Source of the DNA: Puniceicoccaceae bacterium
GTDB lineage: Bacteria; Verrucomicrobiota; Verrucomicrobiia; Opitutales; Coraliomargaritaceae
DNA length: 50,789 nucleotides
Assembly: GCA_018402305.1 (NCBI GenBank)
Contig: JAGYJE010000013.1
Span: 1 to 50,789 of the forward strand
Direction: 5' to 3'
A program made the translations under genes and the position numbers. Shown here piece by piece: positions 31,681 through 40,800 of this stretch; position 1 is the stretch's first letter; every line of letters starts with the position of its first letter. Below the pieces are notes generated by a model that saw only the letters and a list, made by a program, of their open reading frames with translations, did no database searches and was not told the DNA's origin.

Positions 31681-31807
31681 AAATGCGCATCGGATCAAGG
31701 CGGAAGCGGATTTTTTTCCGTTAAAATGTTAAAATTTATTGGTGCTGGTTGATCGGGCGATGTTCCGACATCGCCTGTTTGGAATTAAACACAAACCAAC
31801 CAACACC

Positions 31808-33115
31808 ATGACCAAACAAACAGCGACACAGTCCCCGGAGCAAGCCGGGATTGAGGATTTTAACGGGATTTTCCAAGAGCGGCTGCGCGGCATCGTGCGC
31901 GACGGACTCCTGGCGATGTTCGAGCAGGAAGTCACCATGCTATGCGGCGAAACCTACCGGCCTTCGGAGAGTCTCCACCGGCGTGCGGGGAGCGAGATGG
32001 TCACCATCCAGACCACCGCGGGCAAGGAACTCATCTCGAAACGCAGGGTGCGTGAAACGCTTCCGAGCGGCCTTGAGCGGGAGGTGCGGCTGAAGTCCTA
32101 CGGCGAGGTCAAACGCCGCAAGGGGATGTTCGACGAGGTGCTTGAGTCCATCCGCCACGGGGCTTCGGGCAACGGCGTAGGCAGGATGCTCGGCGTGAGC
32201 GCGAGCACGGTCTGCGAGGGCTGGAAAGCCCGCAGCAAGGAGCTTCTCGACGAGTTCCGGGGGCGTGATCTTTCGGGGATCGATGTGGTGGCGATGATGG
32301 TGGACGGGATTTTCCCGGGTAAGGAGAGTTGCGTGGTGGTGGCTTTGGCCATCGACTCCGAAGGGCACAAGCATCTGCTGGATTTCGAGGAGGGCAGCAG
32401 CGAGAGCGCGGAAGTGGTCAAGGGCTTGTTCGCGCGGCTCAAGGCGCGGGGATTGAAGGCGGGGACGGCGCGGAGGCTGCTGCTTGTCCGCGATGGCAGC
32501 GAGGCGATCGCCAAGGCGGTGAGGCATTATTGGCCGGATGCGGTGCAGCAGGAATGCCTGGTGCATGTCGAGCGCGGGCTGTGCGGGAAACTTTCCTGGA
32601 AGCACCAGAAGGAGGTGGTGGAGCGCATGAACCGGTTGCGTGGCGTCCAGGGAGAGGAGGCGGGGGAAGAGGCTTTCGGGGAGTTGCTGGAATACGTCAG
32701 GGGCAAAAACCTGGCGGCGGCGGAGGGGTTGGAAAACCGCAGGGACGGCATCCTGGCGTTCCATCGCCTTAATGTCCCGGCGACGCTCAACGTGACTTTT
32801 TTGAGCACCAACCACATCGAGAACGTGATGCGCAACTCGCGCGGGACGCTCGGCAAGGTGTGCCGCTGGAACCCGAAGACCGACCAGTTGACGCGGTGGA
32901 TGGGAGTGGCGCTGCTGCGGGCGCAGGAGGGCTTCCGGCGAGTCCGGGGCATAAGGAGCTGGGGATCTGGCCGCCGCGCTGGGAAGGGCCGGTTCCGCCG
33001 CCTCGTCGCTCCGCTCCTCGTCGGCTCCACCGGCCCTTCCCAGCGCGGGAGATCATTCGGAGCTTGCAGGGGAGACCGGATTCTCCTATCGAATGTCCAT
33101 CAGCCAGCCCGCTGA
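31808..33115 (+). CDS. tnp: IS256-family transposase
   Basis: A 435-aa transposase from the ATG at 31808, preceded by an AACACC stretch; the longer frame from 31739 reads poorly. The mutator-type catalytic core is visible: AMMVDGIFPGKE (first Asp), LLLVRDGSEAIAKAV (second Asp), QECLVHVERGL, and STNHIENVMRNSRG carrying the final Glu. The last 50 residues (GKGRFRRLVAPLLVGSTGP and on) are unusual for the family and are encoded by a large DNA hairpin (32975-33047), so the original C-terminus may have been altered. Otherwise it appears complete. Confidence 0.88.
   Translation: MTKQTATQSPEQAGIEDFNGIFQERLRGIVRDGLLAMFEQEVTMLCGETYRPSESLHRRAGSEMVTIQTTAGKELISKRRVRETLPSGLEREVRLKSYGEVKRRKGMFDEVLESIRHGASGNGVGRMLGVSASTVCEGWKARSKELLDEFRGRDLSGIDVVAMMVDGIFPGKESCVVVALAIDSEGHKHLLDFEEGSSESAEVVKGLFARLKARGLKAGTARRLLLVRDGSEAIAKAVRHYWPDAVQQECLVHVERGLCGKLSWKHQKEVVERMNRLRGVQGEEAGEEAFGELLEYVRGKNLAAAEGLENRRDGILAFHRLNVPATLNVTFLSTNHIENVMRNSRGTLGKVCRWNPKTDQLTRWMGVALLRAQEGFRRVRGIRSWGSGRRAGKGRFRRLVAPLLVGSTGPSQRGRSFGACRGDRILLSNVHQPAR
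32975..33047. repeat. Perfect 18-bp inverted repeat with 37-base loop
   Basis: CGCGCTGGGAAGGGCCGG at 32975-32992 is exactly inverted at 33030-33047. The loop is itself rich in CCGCC/CTCGTC. It lies inside the transposase frame near the right end of the IS256 element, and could be a palindromic repeat that has inserted there or an attenuating hairpin. Confidence 0.88.
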
Positions 33116-33155
33116 GATTCTAACGGATTAACGGAAAGAAAAATTTCCCCTTTTT

Positions 33156-34217
33156 ATGAAATGTTTCTTGATCATGCCTTATGGAAATAATTCCCAGGAT
33201 GAGGAGATTAAGGCTGAGGCAGATGCCCTGCATACGCTCATTCGCGAGGTGGTAGAGTCTGTCAAGGATCCACAGACTACGGGGGAGTATCTTAGCTGCA
33301 TCCGGGGTGACAGGCACGCGCGGCCTGGTGAAATCGTAACGGGTCTAGTGTGCGATTTGGTGGAGGCAGAGATCGCCATAGCTATACTCACAGGCCACAA
33401 CCCAAACGTTTTCTACGAACTCGGAGTTAGGCATGCGGTTGCCGACAACACGATACTCCTCGCCGAGAGCGAGCAGGACGTGCCCTTTGATCTGAGGACC
33501 CAGCGTATGATTCTCTATTCCACCCGAAACTTGGCAGCGATCCAGAAGTTGAAGGCAGATCTTTCTCGGGCCGTAAGCGAAGTGGTCAATCACTCACCAG
33601 CCGACGCCGACAATCCAGTCAGGAGATTTCTCGCGGATTCAGCAAGGGGCCCGGTTCCCGTTTCTCACGGATCATCGGCGCTGGAGGAAATGGCCACGGA
33701 GATGAGGGAAATGCGAAATGCTCTGGAAAGTTTAATTGTCATGAGGCCCGAGAAAGTCATAACCTCTGAGTCCGGCGAATCGCAGGATCGATCTCTTGAT
33801 CCCGAGCTTTCGAGCCGATTAGTGGGTTCTTGGATCAATAAGGAAACCGGTTCCCAAGCTTATGCTAACGAGGTTGGCAACCAGCTTTCGATCGTGTATT
33901 GTTATTCTGGGAATAGTGAGGCGACGGGCGTTTATCATGATCTGCATCAAGTTGGAGATCGGATTTATGCACGGTTCCATTGGCTAAAGACAGCCGATAT
34001 CAGCGGATTTACCATCTTAAGTTTCGCTGATAATAACACACTTAAAGGGGGATGGTGGTATGCCGAAACAGTTCCTATTAAAGTTCTTGAAAGACTAACG
34101 CTTCTCGCGCCGGAGCATCCAGGCATGATTCCGATAGAGTGGACTCGGGTCAGCAACCAGCCTGTTCCATCATGGGCGACCGAGTGGTTTGAAACCGACG
34201 GTAGAAAAAGAAAATAA
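33156..34217 (+). CDS. NDT-like/TIR-like predicted nucleosidase, copy A
   Basis: A 353-aa protein in three parts. Residues 1-150 show the nucleoside 2-deoxyribosyltransferase-like pattern (a relative of the SLOG/TIR-like folds): CFLIMPYG, IAILTGHNPNVFYELGVRHA, and PFDLRTQRMILYS. E88 in YELG matches the nucleophile position of that family, so base or nicotinamide release from a nucleotide is predicted. A short coiled coil follows (LEEMATEMREMRNALESL), then a C-terminal beta-rich domain (225-335) with IVYCYSGNSEATGVY and LKGGWWYAE. Paralogue B at 47818 has the same layout. The start lies about 10-20 bases after the IS256 end, so its native promoter may have been displaced. It opens the tubulin/vWA block. 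Confidence 0.75.
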   Translation: MKCFLIMPYGNNSQDEEIKAEADALHTLIREVVESVKDPQTTGEYLSCIRGDRHARPGEIVTGLVCDLVEAEIAIAILTGHNPNVFYELGVRHAVADNTILLAESEQDVPFDLRTQRMILYSTRNLAAIQKLKADLSRAVSEVVNHSPADADNPVRRFLADSARGPVPVSHGSSALEEMATEMREMRNALESLIVMRPEKVITSESGESQDRSLDPELSSRLVGSWINKETGSQAYANEVGNQLSIVYCYSGNSEATGVYHDLHQVGDRIYARFHWLKTADISGFTILSFADNNTLKGGWWYAETVPIKVLERLTLLAPEHPGMIPIEWTRVSNQPVPSWATEWFETDGRKRK

Positions 34218-34237
34218 GATTGGTGCCCCATTTCCTA

Positions 34238-34296
34238 CCTTCCGGTCTGACCACCCGCTCTCTCAGTGACCTCCCGCAGAAATTAAATTCTAGTAG
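34238..34296. repeat. Interspersed 60-bp repeat, copy R3
   Basis: Has CCTTCCGGTCTGACC, GCTCTCTCAG and GACCTCCCGCAGAAA in the same order as R1 and R2, but is the most diverged copy. It lies just after the stop of NDT-like gene A. Confidence 0.65.
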
Positions 34297-34323
34297 ATGT
34301 CTGAGGAAGTCGTTCAGCCCTCA

Positions 34324-34358
34324 AAAGATGATTTTTCTGTAAAGATGATTTTTCTTGT
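34324..34358. repeat. Tandem duplicate AAAGATGATTTTTCT(T)GT
   Basis: A 17-18-base unit occurs twice head to tail in the leader of the small membrane-protein gene. It could be polymerase slippage or a regulatory repeat. Confidence 0.6.
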
Positions 34359-34435
34359 ATTGATGGCTCCAAGACTCTGTTTTGTGATTTTGGTTTCTGA
34401 CTTTATTGTTTGAGTTAATCCCCACCTTATTTTTC

Positions 34436-34810
34436 ATGGAGACTGTTTTTGCTGTTGCTGCTGTAGTTCTCATAGCTCTGTCCTTTTTTGGTCTTTTGAA
34501 GGCGCTGTTGCGGGTGACAGCGTTACTTTGCGTTATTGCTGCGATTTTTGTATTTTACACGGGTGGGCGTGAGGTGATCGCTGAGAATTTCGATTCGGGA
34601 AAAGAAATGATCCAGGAGAAGGTTAGCGGCATGGTAGAAAACGATCGCAAACTAATAGAAGAAGCGCTTCGTGACCCGTCTTCCGTCGTGGGGGCACGAA
34701 AAGAAAAAATCAGGGAAATTTCTGAAAAATTGTTGGAAAATCCTGAGATTTCATCTAACACTGAGGCACGTAGAGTTTTAAAAACCTTGGTGCTTCCTGA
34801 AAAGCCCTAG
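34436..34810 (+). CDS. Small membrane protein, 124 aa
   Basis: Starts at the ATG at 34436; the frame can be extended to a TTG at 34406, but the ATG gives a normal membrane protein. Two close hydrophobic helices (VFAVAAVVLIALSFFGLL and VTALLCVIAAIFVFYTGG) are followed by an 80-residue charged helical tail (KEMIQEKVSGMVENDRKLIEEAL). No family recognised. It is 45 bases before the vWA gene and shares its strand and composition, so it is likely the first small subunit of that operon, perhaps a membrane anchor or assembly factor. Confidence 0.65.
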   Translation: METVFAVAAVVLIALSFFGLLKALLRVTALLCVIAAIFVFYTGGREVIAENFDSGKEMIQEKVSGMVENDRKLIEEALRDPSSVVGARKEKIREISEKLLENPEISSNTEARRVLKTLVLPEKP

Positions 34811-34855
34811 GTCGGCTAGACCTTGTTGAATCCTCAGTAATCAAACGCTTTCCCT

Positions 34856-37792
34856 ATGGTGTCTTTTTTTCCATTGTATTTGATTCGTCTCGCGCTTTGC
34901 GCGTTGTTTGGGGTCTCGATTTTATCTCAGGCGCCCGCAGCGGAAGATTCCGGACGATACTTCCTCGTTTTGGATCATTCTGGGTCCATGCTCACGAAAA
35001 TCAATTCAGGGCAAGAATCAGGGCGGAGTCGGTGGGAGGTTCTCAGGGACCGAGCCTCGGGTTTTGCTGGACGTCTCCCTGAGGGTGCAAATGTATGGGC
35101 GGGTGTGTTTAGCGCACGCGATCCAAATTTAGCAGGTGATCTTACCGACCCTTTTGCTGGATGGCTAACTCCTGTTTCCGGCAGTTTCGATGATGGGAAT
35201 GCACGTGATAATTTCGTTGCACGTTTACAGGCCTTTCCAGAACCTGGCCTCGCTAACGGCACGTGGCTCAACCAGGCCATGATGGAATCCCTTTTGAAGG
35301 TTGAGGCGGCAGGACAGAATGATCCTGAAGGTTACCTGACCGTCTTGATTTACACGGATGGGATGGATCAGGGGCATGGTCGTACGACTGCAGAAATGAT
35401 CCGTAACAAAGGGTCTATCTGCACTCGGACCGAGGTGGATGCTAAAATCAAGCTTCTCAAAGCCCGCCATCGCAATTTCAACGTGGTTTATGTCTATCGT
35501 CCCGGTGACGAATCGATCATGGATGCTCATGTCGTGCGCCTTACAACCAACAAAATTCAACTGCCAAGTCCGTTGGTGGCTCCAGAACAATCGTTTGATA
35601 TCGACCTTCGATTCAAGGATGACGAGCGATTGAAACTGGAGGGACGTCCTTTTAAAGTGTCTTGGCTGAAGACAGCTGAAGCCCCGGCTCCTGCAATCGA
35701 AATCACTGGAGGACCATTCAAGATGACCAACGGTAAAGTGCGTATAAATTTTAGAAAGTCGGGTGATTGGCCGAGTGGTCGTGATATTCGTGGTAGCCTA
35801 AAACTTGAATACCCTACCTTGAAGGATGCTTTTTTGGTTGAAGAGGGAGGTTCAGTTATTGATGTATTATTTCAGGGCGCAGAAGCACCCAAAATCAGTG
35901 ATCTACTCCCAGCTGATGGGTCGCTCTTTCCCACTGGTCGCGAGATTAGCTTCTCTCTATCCACACTGCCGGGATGTGAAATCGAGTGGAGTTTTGGTGA
36001 TGGTTCAAGTGCACAAGGGGAATCCGTTAAACACAGATACGATGAACCGGGCAGCAAGGAGATCGTTGCAAGGGTGAAAGATCCTCGAACAGGGCTCTCT
36101 GCTGTGGAAAAGTTCACGATCACCTTGACCGAGTTAAGACTCAATTTAGATCCGTTACCCGTACACGTACTACCCGGTGAACAAGTCTTGCTCACAGCCA
36201 AAGCGACCGGTGACTTCAGGGAGTTTTTCTGGGATGTGGCAGGTAGGACCTACGCGGGTAGGCCCCGAGGTGATGGTATAGAAGGTTCTGAAGTGAAGGT
36301 GGCTTTTGAACGTCCTGGAATGGTAACGATACGCGCTTGGGGCGATGGTAAAATGGGTGGAAGGGCGGAGACTCAACCTGCAAGCCTGAGCGTGAGGGAG
36401 GTTCCCGCTCTTCGCCTCACGTCTCCTGCACCGGGGGAGGTGCTTTATTTTAACAGCCGTCGCGAACTGCGAGCTGAGGTTGATGGTGTCGAAGCCAATC
36501 AAATTCGTTTCAGTCTGGAAGTGGATGGAAAACCACTAGTCCCTGCGGTTCTTGTGGATGTCCAAAGGCAGGGAACACTTCGGACTGCAGTTCTTCCTTT
36601 CATGGTCCCGACTCTTCCTCAGCGGGCATCTGCTCGTTTGATTACAGAAACCGTGGGTGTAACTCCCGCGCTTAGGCGTGAAATTGAACTGCGTCTTGAG
36701 AACGAACCGGCTTCGATCCAGATCATACTTCCCGAAGGACGAGAGCCACAGATCCATAACGAGACACCTATTCGTTTGGAAACGAACGCTAAAGTCACAG
36801 ATGTCCGATGGGACTTCGGTGATGGTGATGGGTTGCAGGACGGGCGGGAGATTGAACGCCATAAATGGACCGCCTACGGAACCTTCGAGATTCGCGCGAC
36901 AGCCATAGGGCCCGACGGCGCGGAGTTAGTCGCTATGCCTGTTGAAATCCGAATCCCGGTGCGATCTGTCGTTGCGCAGGCAACCGTAATTTACAAGGGG
37001 AAACGTGTTGGAGCAGAGGTTTCAAAAGTTCCAGTGAATGCGACGCTAGAGTTGAAGGCAGATGTTCAAGGTGATGTGACTCGCACCCGCTGGTTCCTTG
37101 ATGGTACCGAACTTCCTCTCGGCCAAGAGACCGTGACCGTAAAGGAACGCGGCTTCAAGACTCTCCAGCTTGTGGTCGATGCCACACCTGAGGCGGGCGG
37201 TGCAGGAGCTGCGAATGCCAGTGTCGAATTCCGCACCAGTGACAAGATTCTGTTTTGGGCTCTTGCTGTCGGATGCCTCGCGCTCCTTGGACTGGCGGGA
37301 CGGGTCTTGCTCGGGAACAAGTGGAGGTTTGCGAAGCTGGACGTGGGGAAAGAGGTTGGTGGAAGTTATAGTGATGGGGGGTCTTTAAAGATGCCCTGGA
37401 GTATTCGAAGCTGGTGGACGAAACGAGCAGATATTTCCATGTCCGTTTTGGATAAAAAAACATGTCCGGGATGGCAGGGCGATACGCGAGTGAGGTTTGA
37501 AGCAGGAAAAGATCCGAAACTGCAACCGTTGGGTCCTGAGTGGCAGGGAAGGCGACTCGAATCAGAGAATTCAAAGTTATTAAAAAAAAGCTACATCAAG
37601 CGGTGGTCTTTTGCTCGGATTCCCTTGATGAAGAAGCACCCGGATCGAAACGAGTATCGCAATGGAACCATCAATTTAGCGATTCCTGCCCTAAAGCCAG
37701 GTATTTTAGGTCGCTGGCCTGAATTGCTCTTCTTGTGTCTCAGTGCAGGATTTGTAGCAGGAATGAGATTGCTCTATCAATCATTTTACTAA
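34856..37792 (+). CDS. Exported vWA/PKD-domain membrane protein, 978 aa
   Basis: An N-terminal signal sequence or anchor (LIRLALCALFGVSILSQAPA, 9-28) leads to a von Willebrand A domain with the MIDAS motif DHSGSM (40-45), an NGTW threonine-containing loop and LIYTDGMD. Two PKD-like beta domains follow, with WSFGDGSS (near 380) and WDFGDGDG (near 650), separated by Ig-like beta regions. Then comes a membrane helix (ILFWALAVGCLALLGLAGRVLL, about 798-818), a 135-residue basic, probably cytoplasmic segment, and a final helix (LLFLCLSAGFVAGM, about 957-975). The vWA and PKD parts are expected outside the membrane. It lies 13 bases before the tubulin-like gene; vWA partners of tubulin-superfamily proteins are known, so a metal-dependent adhesion or scaffold role is likely. 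Confidence 0.85.
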   Translation: MVSFFPLYLIRLALCALFGVSILSQAPAAEDSGRYFLVLDHSGSMLTKINSGQESGRSRWEVLRDRASGFAGRLPEGANVWAGVFSARDPNLAGDLTDPFAGWLTPVSGSFDDGNARDNFVARLQAFPEPGLANGTWLNQAMMESLLKVEAAGQNDPEGYLTVLIYTDGMDQGHGRTTAEMIRNKGSICTRTEVDAKIKLLKARHRNFNVVYVYRPGDESIMDAHVVRLTTNKIQLPSPLVAPEQSFDIDLRFKDDERLKLEGRPFKVSWLKTAEAPAPAIEITGGPFKMTNGKVRINFRKSGDWPSGRDIRGSLKLEYPTLKDAFLVEEGGSVIDVLFQGAEAPKISDLLPADGSLFPTGREISFSLSTLPGCEIEWSFGDGSSAQGESVKHRYDEPGSKEIVARVKDPRTGLSAVEKFTITLTELRLNLDPLPVHVLPGEQVLLTAKATGDFREFFWDVAGRTYAGRPRGDGIEGSEVKVAFERPGMVTIRAWGDGKMGGRAETQPASLSVREVPALRLTSPAPGEVLYFNSRRELRAEVDGVEANQIRFSLEVDGKPLVPAVLVDVQRQGTLRTAVLPFMVPTLPQRASARLITETVGVTPALRREIELRLENEPASIQIILPEGREPQIHNETPIRLETNAKVTDVRWDFGDGDGLQDGREIERHKWTAYGTFEIRATAIGPDGAELVAMPVEIRIPVRSVVAQATVIYKGKRVGAEVSKVPVNATLELKADVQGDVTRTRWFLDGTELPLGQETVTVKERGFKTLQLVVDATPEAGGAGAANASVEFRTSDKILFWALAVGCLALLGLAGRVLLGNKWRFAKLDVGKEVGGSYSDGGSLKMPWSIRSWWTKRADISMSVLDKKTCPGWQGDTRVRFEAGKDPKLQPLGPEWQGRRLESENSKLLKKSYIKRWSFARIPLMKKHPDRNEYRNGTINLAIPALKPGILGRWPELLFLCLSAGFVAGMRLLYQSFY

Positions 37793-37805
37793 AAAAATAA
37801 AAAAT

Positions 37806-40800
37806 ATGGATATGAAAAAAATGACAAATATTATTGTTGGACTCGGAGGTTCCGGCGCAAAGATCGCTGTAGGCATGGCCGAACTCATGGGTCAAGATCC
37901 TTCGTGGCGTTATGAAATGGATGAGAATGTGTATTTTATGCTACTCGATACGGACAGAGGCGACCTTGAGGCGCATGCCGCCAAGCTCCGAGCAGCGGCA
38001 CCCGATATTCATGTGTCGTCGCTGCTAACGACCAATGGATATCAAACCGTCGGTGAGATCCTTGACGTCTTGGCTCCTGGCACGCAAACCGGCAAGCCGG
38101 AGACGGATCGCCTTGCCCTTGAGCGCTTCGCCGAGCGTTGGTGGTGCAAAGAAAAAAACGCGTCAGACCTACTTTCATCGCGACCATTCCGTGCTCCGCA
38201 GGTAGCGAGAATTACGACCGGCGCAGGGCAGGTTCCTTTGGTCAGCTACATCGCTACATGGGTGTCCATGAAACCAAATAATCGTTCCGCAAACAGTATT
38301 GAAACATCCATTCAAAATCTTTGCCAAGAAATCTCAACAAGGCGGGTTGGGATTTCATTTGACGGAGTGGACCCGATGGGTGAATTTAACATCTTTTTTC
38401 TAGGTAGCCTCGCAGGTGGGACAGGAAGGGGGGCCGTGATCCCAGTTGCCTTCAAATTCAAAGAGGTGTTCTATAATCGTTTTGGTCGCATTCCCTTCAT
38501 TTCTGGTTATCTGATGGATCAATCATGCTTTGAGCGCGTTCGCGGTCCGCATGAAGCATTGTCTCAGATGATGAATTCAATGACTGGGTGGTCTGAGATA
38601 TCAAGCTGGCTTTCTTACTATCAGGAAGAATGTGGGGGCCATGTGGAACCTACAAATTACGGGTACTCTCTACCCGGTTTAAGCAATATGCATGACCGAG
38701 CCAACGACGTTCTTACGTCTCTGTTGCAGAATAATGAAATTTCTGCCGCCAAAAAGGGTAATAATTGTGGTCTAGATCGGGCACGTTTACCGTTTGATGC
38801 AGTAGGAGTGGTTGGTAGACAATCCGCTGCTGGATTTGAAGCGCAGTCCGTGGATCAGATTTATCAAATGATCTCGACCGCCCTGTATGTGCGGCTTTCT
38901 AAGAGTAAAGTTGACAGTAAAATCAGTAACGAAGGAAGAACTTACTTCTCTGTAGGAACTTCGGTTACGATGGTTCCTTATGAGGAGATTGAAACCTATT
39001 TCCAGCGCAAAGCTTCTCTTGATGTTGTGCATCGTTTTCTCTCCAAAGCAACGGTCGCGGAAATTGATTTGCATGTGAATGAACTTTTCTCACTGCTAGG
39101 ATTTTCTAATCCAATTGTTGATTTCATGGGGCATGATTCCTCGATGGAGGTGAAGAATTCCATGCAGGCTTTCGCTCAGCGATGCCTTGAGCCTGGTGGC
39201 TTTTTCGAAAGTCGTTTAGCGGATCTGAGAACTGCTCTTGTCGACCAAAATCTTTCCGAAGCAGAACGACTAACCGTCGATCTTCTGGGAGAGGCGACGC
39301 TCGACGATGGCAAGTTTCTTGCTGAAACTGCAAAGTGCTTCGTTGAATCATTCTGCAGCCACAGCGTGAAGAATCACGGAGAAAAGGCGTTAATCGACGA
39401 AGATGCCATTTTGGAGGCAGTTCTCCTGCATGCTCTCCAAATTTTGGAGTCAACAGGCTCCGTGGGTGTGGTAGAGCAGTTCTGTGTCGTCATGGCAAAC
39501 CGTTTGCGTGACCTTCGCGACTCGGTATTTTCTCGGAACGGAATTGAAGATTGGTTTGCGAAGACCGGTTCGATGCCTGCGTCCGCATCATCTGTTCTCG
39601 AGAAGGCCAAGGGACGAGAAGGTTTTCTAGGTCTCGGTGGTCCGTTCTTTTCGGATGACGAGATTGCTGAGATTATGTTGGAGGCAAAGCGAGAAATGGC
39701 AGTGGCTGCCCTTCGGGCACTTGGTAAGGTGTTGAATCTTCCCGCAGAACAGGGTGTTAAAGGCTTGGGGCTTTTGAGCCGGATTTCAGCTCGGCTTGAG
39801 GACGCTGCGGATCGTTCCCGCTTTCTTTGCCGCTGCGCCTCTTTGGTGAAGGACAGGATGAATATTAGCGTAGAGGGACTTATCGACGAGCGGAAAAAGC
39901 TTTTCGCATCGTCAAATCCTGCGGACGATATCAATGGTGGAGCGGATATCAACATCCGCCGTAAAATCCGTCCGCTCTTCCCTAGGGATGAAGAGCTGTC
40001 GTTGGAAGCTGAAGCTGCCAACAAATTCGTTGCGTCTGTGATTCGTGGCGTTGATCCGAAGTCGGGGAAGGTCTATGATTATGCCGAAAAAGACAATACC
40101 GAGCCTCTGGACAAAGAAACGTGGCTAGATGAATTGAAATCAGGTTTCCAAGCTGCCAAATACAAAGCGATTTTCCCTGAAGGAAAGCGTGAGGTAATGG
40201 AAAAATTCAGACTTTCGAAAGTGGTGCGTGATCTGGCGAATAGTTGGAGAAAGCTACTACAGGATTCTTGGGGGCGTGGAGACAAGGATAAGTATTACGT
40301 GGAGGCTCAACGGTTCCGGAATTTCTTCGGTATTGAGCCGCAACTGGTGGGTGACACCATTGAAATAACCGGTGGGGAAGAATATCGTGCGATAGCGGGT
40401 GATGACTTTATGATGCTTGGGCTTGCGACCGCCTCTGCGCGTGCCTGCCGTCCCTTCTGGAAAACCTCCCAGAATACTGAACATTCTCCGCATTTGATCG
40501 TGCAGGTGCCCGTCAGCATCGAGGAGGGGAAAAAGAGCCGATGGTCAGAGCTCATTCAGAAATACTCCAACATTCAAGTTCAGAACAGAGACCAGATTGA
40601 CGTGCTGGGCAACGAAACGGCTGGAAGTGCCGGGGAGCATAATCCCTACATACTCGCTGTTTACACCTCAACGGCTGCAAACGATCTCGATCAGGTGACG
40701 ACTCTGGATGCGTGGCGGACTAATCCGACTCTGCTACAAGCGCTCCGGCTGGCGGAAGACCCCGAGGGGAAATGTCAGATGCCATTCAATGAGAAGATCA

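Larger units (their letters stand above)
31710..33145 (+). mobile_element. IS256-like insertion sequence
   Basis: One transposase gene between imperfect inverted repeats: left TTCCGTTAAAATGTTAAAAT (31717-31736), right, read in reverse complement, TTCCGTTAATCCGTTAGAAT (33117-33136), 15 or so of 20 bases matching. The outer edges are set only to within about 10 bases; I could not find a confident target duplication. The right end lies about 10-20 bases before the start of the NDT-like gene A. Confidence 0.8.

Noticed and set aside
25881..34296. Repeats R1-R3 as integron attC sites
   Set aside because: The spacing is cassette-like, but I find no RYYYAAC/GTTRRRY core-site pair and no integrase gene, so I report only an interspersed repeat.
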